In this document: piece by piece, positions 1-7,695 of the stretch
Layout of the letters: each line of letters starts with the position of its first letter
Position numbering within the stretch: the first letter of the stretch is position 1
From: an uncultured Eubacteriales bacterium
Lineage (GTDB): Bacteria; Bacillota_A; Clostridia; Christensenellales; Aristaeellaceae
DNA: 12,727 nucleotides
NCBI GenBank assembly: GCA_902766515.1
Contig: CACXEB010000048.1
Span: 1 to 12,727 of the forward strand
Direction of reading: 5' to 3'
Program-made: the position numbers and the translations under genes
Notes under the pieces: generated by a model
Databases searched by the model: none
Seen by the model: only the letters and a program-made list of their open reading frames with translations
Told to the model about the DNA's origin: nothing

Positions 1-10
1 GCACCCTCCG

Positions 11-159
11 ACTGTAATCCGCAGCAGCGGCATGTACGGTGCGAGGACCAAACGGCGTCAGCCGTTTGTACCTTGCAGATTTGCCGCACAGGCAAATCTG
101 AGAGGGGGGTCCCGCAGGGGGGACGCCAGTCCCCCCTACGGTTCAGTCGAAGACTGAAC
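11..159. repeat. Row of perfect short hairpins downstream of the minus-strand operon
   Basis: This noncoding stretch contains four perfect inverted repeats in a row. They are 49-68 (8-bp stem CAAACGGC, loop GTCA), 76-100 (10-bp stem CAGATTTGCC, loop GCACA), 116-137 (9-bp stem AGGGGGGAC, loop GCCA) and 141-159 (8-bp stem GTTCAGTC, loop GAA). A weaker, interrupted stem lies at 11-40 with core CCGC/GCGG at 19-30. On the minus strand the row begins two bases after the stop codon of the 162-1229 gene, so it would form the 3' end of that operon's mRNA. None of the stems is followed by a T-tract on either strand, so a standard intrinsic terminator is not obvious. It could be a dispersed intergenic repeat, an mRNA 3'-end stabiliser, a factor-dependent end, or part of a structured RNA continuing off the window. 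Confidence 0.8.
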
Positions 160-161
160 GC

Positions 162-1229
162 TTACTGCCACGGTACGTACTCGCGCACCACCTGTACGAG
201 CTCGCCGTTTTCGCCGAAGGTCACCCGGACGTTGTCGTTGTCAAAGCCGGGGCCGACGTCGGACTGCAGCGCGGCGATCAGCTCCGCGGCGGTATGGACG
301 GCCGGCTCTTCCAGGATCTCCAGGGTCTCGGGATCGATGTTCTCGATGAAGACGAGCGTGTCCGGCACCGCCACGGTGACCGTTGCGCCGTCCTGCAGGC
401 AGGTCACCTCATACAGGGACACCTTGTAGCTGCCGTTGCCGTCCGGGGTCAGGATATAATCGTCGTTGACGACCACGTCGCCGAACTCGTCGCGCTCGGC
501 CTTTTCCACGATGACCGTCTCGTCCGCGAAGGACAGGGTGTCGCCCTCCTTCAGGGCGTCCACCGCGTCGGCGCCCAGCAGCACGGGCAGCCGGAGGGTG
601 ACCGTCAGCTCGTTGGCATCGTCATCATAGTCGCCCAGCCGCGCGATAAAGGTCTGGCCGGCCGCGGTGTCCAGGTCGGACTGCTCACCGGGGATGAAGT
701 CGAGGTCCGTCAGGAAGTCGATGCACAGCTGCAGCTGTTCGTCCGTGAGGGTCTTGTCCTCCGCCTGCTCCGAGGCGATCATGACAAACTCGACGAAATA
801 GCCCTTGTAGATGCTCAGGAAGTCGATGTACTGCGCGTCGTCCAGGGTCTGCCGCGCGATCAGCAGGCGCGTGCCCAGGCCGGTATCGCCGTAGGTGATC
901 TCGACGGACGGGTCCGGCTCGGTAAAGGTGGCTTCCAGGACGGCCAGGGCTTCCTCGTCCAGGTAGTTCATCCGGTCCACGCCGGCATAGAGCTCGTCAA
1001 ACGCGACGGACAGCATCATCACCGGCTTCAGCGGATCGTCGGACTGGATACGGGCAATGACCTGGCTGCCGTCGTCCACCACTGTGGTGACCTGGTAGCC
1101 TTCCGGCAGGCCGCACCGCAGGGTAAACACACCGTTGATGTTGAGCGTGCCGATGGCCGTCTTGTCCGCCAGCGCGGCGGAAGCGGACAGCAGCAGGACG
1201 CAGAGAAGCAAAGCGATCAGACGTTTCAT
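162..1229 (-). CDS. Secreted protein of unknown function (355 aa)
   Basis: I do not recognise a family. The N-terminus is a clear signal peptide: MKR, a hydrophobic stretch to about residue 19, and a likely signal peptidase I site after ALA at residues 19-21. No lipobox Cys follows, so the mature protein is probably released or wall-associated. The mature part is acidic and looks like mixed alpha/beta. Residues about 25-180 resemble a compact domain ending in a predicted helix (TDEQLQLCIDFLTDLDF). Residues about 190-300 are beta-rich and Asp-rich. The start is supported by AAAGGAGG nine bases upstream. That site shares bases with the TAA stop of the SH3 gene in front (TAAAGGAGG), so translation is probably coupled. 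It is the last gene of the 3911-162 operon and is followed directly by the hairpin row. A role at the cell surface is inferred only from export and neighbours. Confidence 0.85.
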   Translation of the reverse strand: MKRLIALLLCVLLLSASAALADKTAIGTLNINGVFTLRCGLPEGYQVTTVVDDGSQVIARIQSDDPLKPVMMLSVAFDELYAGVDRMNYLDEEALAVLEATFTEPDPSVEITYGDTGLGTRLLIARQTLDDAQYIDFLSIYKGYFVEFVMIASEQAEDKTLTDEQLQLCIDFLTDLDFIPGEQSDLDTAAGQTFIARLGDYDDDANELTVTLRLPVLLGADAVDALKEGDTLSFADETVIVEKAERDEFGDVVVNDDYILTPDGNGSYKVSLYEVTCLQDGATVTVAVPDTLVFIENIDPETLEILEEPAVHTAAELIAALQSDVGPGFDNDNVRVTFGENGELVQVVREYVPWQ

Positions 1230-1244
1230 GATGGGCAGCCTCCT

Positions 1245-1841
1245 TTATTCGGCGATGTAGGCGATGTTGATGAAACCAACGTTGCCGGTGGCAGGATCCT
1301 GCACCTGCAGCCAGCCGTCCAGCTCCTTGAGCACGGTCAGCTGGTCGTTGGCCTTGTAGGTAGCCAGCAGCGCGGCGCTTTCATACGGCGCCCAGCGCAT
1401 GCTCACCCAGCCGGTCACGCGGCTCGGGCGCAGCGTCACCTGGTAGGGTTCCACCGCCCTCGCGGTCTTGAAGATCCGGTTGAGGTCCGTCAGGGTGTCC
1501 ACTTCAATGGGGGCAGTCACAGCCGCAGCCGGCTGGTCCTCGGGCAGGGTCCGGGTCAGGTAGCGGCGGTTGATATAGGCGTCATAATCGCCCTCAACGC
1601 CGCCCTTGGCATAATGGAAGGTCACGCGGGCCCAAGCCGCGTTCACGAAGGAGTACACGTACACCTTTTCGCCGCTGCGGATGCTGCCGACGATCGTGCC
1701 GTTGGGTTTCTCACGGACGTTCAGGGGTTCGCCGTTCTCGGTATACACATAGTAATCGCCTGCGTCGCCCAGCGCGGCGGTCGGGATCAGGACCGCGATC
1801 AGCGCCACGGCCAGGAGCAGGGGAAGAATACGCTTCAGCAT
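1245..1841 (-). CDS. Secreted protein with two SH3-like domains (198 aa)
   Basis: The protein starts with a signal peptide (MLKR, then hydrophobic residues 5-23, likely cut near ALG/DAG at 25-26). The first bacterial SH3-like domain spans about residues 29-97 and shows the typical LNVREKPNG start, the SGEKVYVYSFVNAAWARV core and the YINRRYL end. A Pro/Ala-rich linker covers about 98-115. A second, more divergent SH3-like domain spans about 134-197 (VSMRWAPYESAALLATYKAN, then DGWLQVQDPATGNVGFINIAYIAE). SH3b domains in exported Gram-positive proteins often bind peptidoglycan or other wall polymers. No catalytic domain is attached here, so a binding or scaffold role is inferred. The start has AAAGGAGG eight bases upstream. 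It lies 27 bases after the Ig-like gene and 15 bases before the 355-aa gene in one operon. Confidence 0.87.
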   Translation of the reverse strand: MLKRILPLLLAVALIAVLIPTAALGDAGDYYVYTENGEPLNVREKPNGTIVGSIRSGEKVYVYSFVNAAWARVTFHYAKGGVEGDYDAYINRRYLTRTLPEDQPAAAVTAPIEVDTLTDLNRIFKTARAVEPYQVTLRPSRVTGWVSMRWAPYESAALLATYKANDQLTVLKELDGWLQVQDPATGNVGFINIAYIAE

Positions 1842-1868
1842 GGGGATAACCTCCTTTTATCTCTGCGT

Positions 1869-3911
1869 TCAATACGGGGAAACGTATGTGCGGGTCGGCC
1901 GGTTGCGGGTGCGGATGGTCTTCACCCAGTCGCGGTCGATCTGGTAGCTGATGATCCGGACCGTATAGCTGCCGATGATATCGTTCTGCGGCTTGTCATA
2001 ATCCGGGTAGGACCAGCCGTCGTCGCGCGTGCGGGCGTCCGGGTTCAGGCCGCGCTTGTAATAGCCCTTGATCTTGTTGCCGCCGTCCTTGATGTTGATC
2101 GGCATCGGGTTGCCCTGCAGGTCGTAGGCTTCGATCTCCACCGTGATCTGGGTGATGTACAGGTCACTGACGTTGCGGGCCTGCACCAGGAAATCCTCCC
2201 GTCCGCTCAGGTCTGCGGACGTCAGGCGGAGCGAGTGATCATAGTCGCCGACCTTCACGACGATCGACGTGGTGAAGCCGCCGTCCTCCGTCGTGCCGTA
2301 GATCACCGTCTGGCCGTTGGCCTGGCCGGTGATGCGCGCGCGGTGGGTATCGCCGGACACCGCCGCGATGTACGGATCAACGCTCACCCAGGTCATGTGG
2401 TTGTTGGTCGCGTTGCTGGGCTCCAGCACGGCGCCGGCCGTCGCGGTCTCGCCCGGGCAGATATAAGCCGTCTCGCGGAGCATGTGCACGCCCGTCACGT
2501 GCTGGTAGATATTGACCTTCACGCGGGCCTTGCGCTCGCTGCCGTCGGTAGTCGTCGCGGTGACGTACGCTTCGCCGGCCTTGACCGCCGTCACGACGCC
2601 ACGCTCGTCCACCGTCAGGATACGGGTGTTGGAGCTGGTAAACTTCAGCGTCTTGTTGCTGGCGTTTTCCGGCTCCACATGCCAGGTCAGGATGCCGGTC
2701 TCGCCCACGTAGATCGCGGGCGCGGCATCCAGGACGACCTTGGTCACCGGCTGCTGGACATGCACGGTAGCCGTCGCCTGTACCTCAGGCGCCACCTTGC
2801 TGGTGCAGATGATTTCGCAGGTGCCCAGGGCGATGCCCTTGACGCGGCCTTCCTGGTTGACCGTCGCGACGCTTTCGTCGGACGAGGCCCAGACGACGCC
2901 CTTGTTGTCCGCGTTCTGCGGCAGGACCGTCGCGGCCAGAACGGCCGTACGACCCGCGTCAACCGTCAGCTCCGGCTTGTTCAGCGTGATATCGGTGGGG
3001 CTCTGCGTGACCTTGAGCTCGATGCTGGCCCGGACGCCGCTGCCGTCCCGGGAGACCGCCGTCAGGCGGACCTCGCCGCGCTTGATGCCGGTGACCGCGC
3101 CGTTTTCATCCACGGTGGCGATCCGCTCGTCCGAGGTCGACCAGACAACCGCCTGCAGCGTCGCCGTTTCGGGCGAGTACGCCGCGCTGAGCGGCATCGT
3201 GCTGCCCACGGCGATCGTCCGGGCCGGGAAGGACAGCTGGATCCGCGAGACCGGATTGACGACCAGCACGCGGTACTGCGCGTTGATTTCCGGGCTCAGG
3301 GCGTTCGCGACGGTCAGCACGGTCTCGCCCGCGGCGCCGCCGGTGATCGTCTTGTCACGCACCTTCAGGATCGCCGGATCCGCGGCGCTGATCACCAGCT
3401 TCCGGCTGGTGGCGTCCTGGGGCATCGTGGTGATCTGCAGTTCATAGGTCTTCTTGGCCGGAATGACCAGCACCGGCAGCGCCGCCGCCGACGGGTCGGC
3501 GTTCGTGTCCAGCAGGCCGCTCAGCAGCGGATCGTCCGCGGCGAACACCGGCAGCTTGGCGGTGTTGACCGTCACCGATTCCGCCTTGCGGGCCACCGTG
3601 ACCTGCAGCTGGGCGCGCCAGGTCTTTTTATCCGTCCTGACCGTGGCGGTAATCACGGCCTCGCCCTTTTTGACGCCGGTCACGACGCCCTGGGCGTCCA
3701 CGACGGCGACCTTCTGGTTGGACGAGGTATAGCTGAGCTCACCCTCCGCCGGGCCGCCGGCCCGGGTCAGGACGGTCTGGAGGGTTTCCCCTTCAAACAC
3801 CGTGTTCAGCGTTTTGTCAAACTTCAGGGTGTCCCCCTCCGCCTGCGCGCACACGCCCGCCAGGAGCAGTGCCAGCGCGAGCAGGGGTATCAGGACTCGT
3901 TTCATTTTCAT
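1869..3911 (-). CDS. Secreted multi-domain Ig-like (BIG2) repeat protein (about 680 aa)
   Basis: This is an exported surface-type protein built from about six bacterial Ig-like group 2 modules. After a signal peptide (hydrophobic 6-20, likely cut after AQA at 22-24) come modules at about 28-106, 110-218 (divergent, with an insertion at 122-148), 220-302, 306-386, 388-468 and 471-555. Typical signatures recur: VxWSSD-like (VVWSTSDERIATVDENGAV), GxVTGxKxGE and VLPQNADNKGVVW. The C-terminal domain at about 558-680 is different and of unknown function. BIG2 domains are common in adhesins and surface proteins. No LPXTG, S-layer homology or lipobox signal is visible, so attachment is unclear. Two in-frame ATGs begin the gene, at 3911 and 3905. 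AGGAGG ends only two bases before the first but eight before the second, so the true start is probably 3905 (678 aa). It is the first gene of a three-gene operon behind its own promoter. Confidence 0.9.
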   Translation of the reverse strand: MKMKRVLIPLLALALLLAGVCAQAEGDTLKFDKTLNTVFEGETLQTVLTRAGGPAEGELSYTSSNQKVAVVDAQGVVTGVKKGEAVITATVRTDKKTWRAQLQVTVARKAESVTVNTAKLPVFAADDPLLSGLLDTNADPSAAALPVLVIPAKKTYELQITTMPQDATSRKLVISAADPAILKVRDKTITGGAAGETVLTVANALSPEINAQYRVLVVNPVSRIQLSFPARTIAVGSTMPLSAAYSPETATLQAVVWSTSDERIATVDENGAVTGIKRGEVRLTAVSRDGSGVRASIELKVTQSPTDITLNKPELTVDAGRTAVLAATVLPQNADNKGVVWASSDESVATVNQEGRVKGIALGTCEIICTSKVAPEVQATATVHVQQPVTKVVLDAAPAIYVGETGILTWHVEPENASNKTLKFTSSNTRILTVDERGVVTAVKAGEAYVTATTTDGSERKARVKVNIYQHVTGVHMLRETAYICPGETATAGAVLEPSNATNNHMTWVSVDPYIAAVSGDTHRARITGQANGQTVIYGTTEDGGFTTSIVVKVGDYDHSLRLTSADLSGREDFLVQARNVSDLYITQITVEIEAYDLQGNPMPINIKDGGNKIKGYYKRGLNPDARTRDDGWSYPDYDKPQNDIIGSYTVRIISYQIDRDWVKTIRTRNRPTRTYVSPY

Positions 3912-3932
3912 GTCCTCCTCACCATTACTGTC

Positions 3933-3973
3933 GGGAACCGGCTGCGGACAGCTGCGGTCGCGCCACGGTTCCC
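3933..3973 (-). promoter_or_regulatory. 5' leader hairpin of the Ig-like operon
   Basis: An 8-bp perfect stem, GGGAACCG at 3933-3940 and CGGTTCCC at 3966-3973, encloses a 25-base GC-rich interior that contains two direct copies of GCTGCGG (3941-3947 and 3951-3957). With the promoter at 3980-4008, transcription should begin near 3973, so the mRNA would start with this stem. The ribosome binding site (about 3914-3920) lies just outside it. It may protect the 5' end of the mRNA. It could also act on the end of the PBP transcript coming from upstream, but there is no T-tract. Confidence 0.5.
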
Positions 3974-3979
3974 AAGGGT

Positions 3980-4008
3980 ATTATAGCACGGATGATCCGT
4001 GATGGAAA
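3980..4008 (-). promoter_or_regulatory. Sigma-A-type promoter of the Ig-like/SH3 operon, with a palindrome in the spacer
   Basis: On the minus strand the -35 box is TTTCCA (4003-4008), a 17-bp spacer follows, and the -10 box is a perfect TATAAT (3980-3985) preceded by TGC, giving an extended -10. The spacer contains the perfect odd palindrome CACGGATGATCCGTG (3987-4001), which fills nearly all of it and is well placed as an operator. The promoter begins only 17 bases after the PBP stop codon, so the Ig-like operon can be transcribed separately from the PBP operon. Confidence 0.75.
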
Positions 4009-4025
4009 GTGCTGCCGGCTTCCGG

Positions 4026-6884
4026 TCAGTATCCCGCCATCGCCCGCTGGACGGTATTCATGGCGTCGGTCAGCATGTCGCTGGTGGCGCCGCCGTTCAG
4101 CAGCGCGGACAGCTGGCCGCAGGCGGCCGCCAGGTTTTCATAGCTGGCGGAGCCGGGCTGCATCCATCCCAGCTGTTGATACGCATCATCCAGCAAGGCG
4201 GCAGCGGCATCCCGCAAAGCCTGCGACGGCGCGTACTGCGCCCAGATGTCCTGGGTGGGGCCATCGTCCTGGCCCTGCCAGTCGTCCTGGCCCTGCCAGT
4301 CGTCCGGCCCGTCGGGTTCGGTCCATACGCCGGGCTCCGGCGTAGTATACAGCGGGGCGACATGCCAGGTGCACAGGGCGGATCCCTGCACGGTCGGGCC
4401 GTAATACTCGGTCAGCACGTCCTGGTACTCCGTCCCCATGAAGCGGGCCAGCGGATGGCCGACCGGCAGGGACACCACGCCCCGGGTCTCGGTATGGGTA
4501 CAGTAGGGGCCGGCCAGCATGCCCGAGTCCACGCAGACCGTCTGCTGCACGTGCATGGAGCAGTACTGCGTCGGCACGCTGGCGGCGGGCCACCAGCCCG
4601 TTTCAACACCATCGTCCCGGCAGGCGTCCGTAGCCAGCTGGCCGGAGTATTTGCAGGTCGTCACCCGGACCAGGCCGTACGCCGAGGCATCGCCCTTCAG
4701 GATATCGCGGTTCTCCAGCCCTTTCTTCCGGTGGATCTCGCTCATGAAGGCCTGCCACAGCGCCGCGGCGCTGTTGCCGCCCGTCGTCTTGCTGGCCAGC
4801 GATTTGTAATTGTCATGGCCGATCCACACCGTACCGCAGTACCAGCCGGTGAGCCCCGCGAAGGTGACGCCCTTCTGGTCGGAGTTGGTACCCGTCTTGC
4901 CCGCGACGGTCTGGCCGGAGATCTTGGCCGCAGTGCCGGTGCCCCGGGATACGACCTCCTTCATCATGTCGATGACCAGCCAGGCCGTGGAAGGGGAAAA
5001 CACCTGGCGCTCCACCATATTTTTGCTGCTTTCGTACAGGTCGTGCCGGGCGGAGTCCCGGATGACCGTGAAGGTGACCGGCGCCTTGTAGATCCCGCCG
5101 TTGCCCAGCGCGCCGTAGGCCATGGCCAGCTCGATGGGCGTGATGCCGCTGGAGCCCAGCGCGAGGCCGAACGGCGTCTTGTTGATGTGCTCCGGCGAGA
5201 TGCCCAGCCGGAGCAGGAAATCATAGGACCGTTCCACGCCCACGAAGTTCATCAGCGCATAGGCGGCCGCCGTGTTGTGGCTGTGGACCAGGGCATTGCG
5301 CATGGTCTCCGGCCCGGTATAGGTGTTCGCGGAATAGTTGCGCGGCCAGGTATCCTCGCCGTTGTTGCCCTTCCATCCGGTGATGGGCAGCGGCATGTTG
5401 TTGACGATGTCCCGGTCGCCGTGCCCCAGCTCAATGGCCGGCGCGTAGACGCTGAGCGGCTTGATTGCCGAGCCCACCGGCATGTTCATGTCCGCGGCGC
5501 GGTTGAGGGTCAGCCGCTGCGTCGGCCGGGTGCGGCTGCCGACGATCGCCTTGATCTCGCCCGTGCGGTAGTCCGTGACCACCGCCGCCGCCTGGGGCTG
5601 CACGATGTCCTCGTACGATCCGTCGGAATTGCGCGCCCGGTACGGGGTATCGTTCGCGTCGTTCAGCGCCGGATAGCGCGTGTAATTATAGATGGTATCC
5701 TCCACGATCGTCTGGATGTCCGTGTCGAGCGCCAGGCGGACCTCATAGCCGCCGGTCCGCAGCTCGTTGTCCATCCGGATGCGGTTCTGGGAGGTGTTTT
5801 CCAGCTTATGGATGCGCAGCAGCACCTGGATCACGTCCCGCAGAGCGTACTCCACATAGTGGGTATAGGGATAGAGCTCATTGGAAGCGCTCGCGTTTTC
5901 CAGGATGGACGCCGTCTCCGGGACCAGGGCCGCCTCATATTCCTGCCGGGTGATCAGCTGGTTTTCATACATGCACCTGAGCACATAGTCGGTGCGGACA
6001 TCGGTGATGGCCCGGTAGTCCGTCACGTCGCTCTTGCGCGTGTAATAGTTGCGCCGCGGGTTATAATAGTACGGGTTGGTCGCCAGGCCTGCCAGGATGG
6101 CGCATTCCCGGAGGGTCAGGTCGCTCAGGTTCTCCTTGCCGAAATAGCCGGCCGCCGCCGTTTTGACCCCGTAGTAATTCTCTCCCAGGTAGATGGTGTT
6201 CAGGTAGCTTTCCAGGATCTGGTCCTTGGTATAGCGCGCCTCAAGCTGCAGCGCCAGGTAGGCTTCCTGGATCTTCCGCTTGTAGCTCTGCTCGCTGGTC
6301 AGCAGGGTATTCTTGATCAGCTGCTGGGTGATGGTCGACCCGCCCTGCTGGCTCCCGGACGAAAAATTGCGCAGGAAAGCGCCGGCGATGCGCTTCAGGT
6401 CCACGCCGTTGTGCGTATAGAACCGGGCGTCCTCCACCGCCACGAACGCGTTGCGGAGGATCATCGGCATCGTGTCGAGGGACACCATGACGCGGTTTTC
6501 GGTCCCCTTGTAATCGGTGATCTTCTCGCCCTTGGCGTCGCAGATAAAGGACGTCTGCGCCTGGTCGTCGATGAGGGTCAGGTCCAGCTCCGGCGCGGTA
6601 TCCACGTAGGCCCGGGCAATGCCGACGACCGCGCCGGCCCCCGCCAGGCCGATGAGCACGACCGCCAGCAGGATGAGGCGGAACGCCGTCACGATCACCG
6701 CGAGGATGAACGATGGCTTCCGGTCCCGGGGCTTGAACAGCGTCAGCGGCTCCTCCCCCGCCTGCTCATCCGCGATGCTGTCGGGGTCCACGGTGCCGTC
6801 GTCGTATTCCTCGAGGTATTCCTCGTAATATTCGTTGATGGGCAGCTCGTCCACGGACGGGCTGTCCTGCGTCTGGTGGCTCAA
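4026..6884 (-). CDS. Class A penicillin-binding protein (bifunctional transglycosylase/transpeptidase, 952 aa)
   Basis: This membrane-anchored enzyme polymerises lipid II into glycan strands and cross-links the stem peptides outside the membrane. An acidic cytoplasmic tail (1-57) precedes one transmembrane helix (about 59-90). The glycosyltransferase family 51 domain (about 125-320) shows the catalytic motif EDARFYTHNG (Glu151), GGSTITQQLIKN (181-192), the KRKIQEAYLALQLE stretch (202-215) and ESYLNTIYLG. The transpeptidase domain (about 385-715) has SAIK (Ser472, Lys475), SHN (535-537) and KTG (663-665). The tail carries six Cys residues (744, 755, 775, 784, 795, 838), a DDWQGQ repeat at about 861-873 and a helical end. 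The start is TTG at 6884, with AAGGAGG six bases upstream. An ATG at 6888-6890 is in a frame that stops at once. It lies one base after the C39-like gene, whose last Glu codons supply the ribosome binding site. Confidence 0.96.
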   Translation of the reverse strand: MSHQTQDSPSVDELPINEYYEEYLEEYDDGTVDPDSIADEQAGEEPLTLFKPRDRKPSFILAVIVTAFRLILLAVVLIGLAGAGAVVGIARAYVDTAPELDLTLIDDQAQTSFICDAKGEKITDYKGTENRVMVSLDTMPMILRNAFVAVEDARFYTHNGVDLKRIAGAFLRNFSSGSQQGGSTITQQLIKNTLLTSEQSYKRKIQEAYLALQLEARYTKDQILESYLNTIYLGENYYGVKTAAAGYFGKENLSDLTLRECAILAGLATNPYYYNPRRNYYTRKSDVTDYRAITDVRTDYVLRCMYENQLITRQEYEAALVPETASILENASASNELYPYTHYVEYALRDVIQVLLRIHKLENTSQNRIRMDNELRTGGYEVRLALDTDIQTIVEDTIYNYTRYPALNDANDTPYRARNSDGSYEDIVQPQAAAVVTDYRTGEIKAIVGSRTRPTQRLTLNRAADMNMPVGSAIKPLSVYAPAIELGHGDRDIVNNMPLPITGWKGNNGEDTWPRNYSANTYTGPETMRNALVHSHNTAAAYALMNFVGVERSYDFLLRLGISPEHINKTPFGLALGSSGITPIELAMAYGALGNGGIYKAPVTFTVIRDSARHDLYESSKNMVERQVFSPSTAWLVIDMMKEVVSRGTGTAAKISGQTVAGKTGTNSDQKGVTFAGLTGWYCGTVWIGHDNYKSLASKTTGGNSAAALWQAFMSEIHRKKGLENRDILKGDASAYGLVRVTTCKYSGQLATDACRDDGVETGWWPAASVPTQYCSMHVQQTVCVDSGMLAGPYCTHTETRGVVSLPVGHPLARFMGTEYQDVLTEYYGPTVQGSALCTWHVAPLYTTPEPGVWTEPDGPDDWQGQDDWQGQDDGPTQDIWAQYAPSQALRDAAAALLDDAYQQLGWMQPGSASYENLAAACGQLSALLNGGATSDMLTDAMNTVQRAMAGY
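4265..4305 (-). repeat. 18-bp tandem repeat in the PBP tail
   Basis: Two full identical copies of an 18-bp unit (4265-4282 and 4283-4300) plus five bases of a third encode two DDWQGQ hexapeptides and a following DD in the acidic linker of the PBP C-terminal tail. Perfect identity at the DNA level suggests a recent or slippage-prone expansion that changes the length in whole codons. Confidence 0.85.
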
Positions 6885-6885
6885 A

Positions 6886-7695
6886 TCATTCCTCCTTGAT
6901 GGCCCAGCGGCACGAGACGGCGTAATCCATCAGGATCATCGCCAGGCTGTCGCCGCTGTGAAGCGCCTTCTCCGTCCGTTTCCTGCCCAGGATGGACTCG
7001 GGCAGGCTGGAGCGGCTCATGCGCACGCAGACCCCCTCCGGCGCGGGCAGGGACGAGTCGTTGACCAGCAGGTCCACGATCCGGTCGCCCGCGGTGATAT
7101 AGCCGATCAGCACCACCGCGTGCCGGTGCGAACCGTTGCCGTTCATCTGGCCGCTGCTGTTGAAATGCACGATCAGGCCGCCGTCCGGGGCGGAAGCATC
7201 CAGGATCTCCGCCAGGCGCGCCATCTTGCGCTCCCGCCGCTCCGACGTCTTCACGCCGCGGCGCTTCAGGTTCGCGCTGTACTGCGCCATGTTCTCCGTG
7301 CGGATGCCGACCCCGAACTGGCCCGCCACCTTTCCCCAGGACACGAAGGGCGTCCAGGACTTTTCCTGCCGGATGTCGCGGTTGTTGGCCGCCGCCACCC
7401 GCTGGCCCGTCACCTCTTCCCCGCGGAGGTTGCTGATGACGACCGCCGCGCAGTGCAGCGCGCAGGAGCCGTTCAGCGGCTTGCCGGTCGATCCCTTGTA
7501 GATGGTATCGCCCGAATAATAGGTTTTCTCCAGCGTCAGGTGGACGGTTTCCCCGGCTTCCGCCGCGGCCATTCCTTCCAATACATAGAACCCGTCGCCC
7601 TCCGCGCGGGCCAGCGGCAGCAGCATCGCCCCGACCAGCGCCAGCGCCAGGGCGACGCGCACCGCCCGCATGACTGTCATCCCCCGCTTGCTCAT
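6886..7695 (-). CDS. Secreted C39-like (papain-fold) cysteine peptidase (269 aa)
   Basis: The protein has a signal peptide (hydrophobic about 11-28, likely cut after ARA at 29-31). The mature part has the layout of a C39/papain-like peptidase: a Cys-containing helix start GSCALHCAAVVISNLRG (Cys78 most likely the nucleophile, Cys82 nearby), a His in RHAVVLIGY (His192) and an Asn-Asp pair in VNDSS (212-213). A Gln of the oxyanion hole is not clearly assignable. Substrate is unknown. Domains of this fold cleave peptides or act on surface proteins, so a wall or envelope role is inferred from the PBP next door. The ATG at 7695 has GGAAGGA eight bases upstream. Later in-frame ATGs at residues 6 and 9 would also leave a signal peptide. 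The gene ends at TGA 6886-6888, and the PBP TTG follows after one base. It is the first gene of the operon. Confidence 0.78.
   Translation of the reverse strand: MSKRGMTVMRAVRVALALALVGAMLLPLARAEGDGFYVLEGMAAAEAGETVHLTLEKTYYSGDTIYKGSTGKPLNGSCALHCAAVVISNLRGEEVTGQRVAAANNRDIRQEKSWTPFVSWGKVAGQFGVGIRTENMAQYSANLKRRGVKTSERRERKMARLAEILDASAPDGGLIVHFNSSGQMNGNGSHRHAVVLIGYITAGDRIVDLLVNDSSLPAPEGVCVRMSRSSLPESILGRKRTEKALHSGDSLAMILMDYAVSCRWAIKEE

Noticed and set aside
116..137. Ordinary intrinsic terminator
   Set aside because: The stem is strong, but no run of T follows it on either strand, so I kept it only as part of the hairpin row.
49..159. CRISPR array or tRNA cluster
   Set aside because: The inverted repeats differ from each other in sequence and spacing, there are no repeated direct units with spacers, and no cloverleaf can be drawn.
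294..3986. A 1230-codon open frame on the plus strand opposite the secreted-protein operon
   Set aside because: It spans three well-supported minus-strand genes and the spaces between them. Its product is rich in Arg, His, Gln, Val and Asp with no domain signature, as expected from the complement of G+C-biased codons.
3999..6899. A 966-codon open frame on the plus strand opposite the PBP gene
   Set aside because: It is antisense to a gene with complete catalytic motifs, and its composition is that of a codon-bias shadow.
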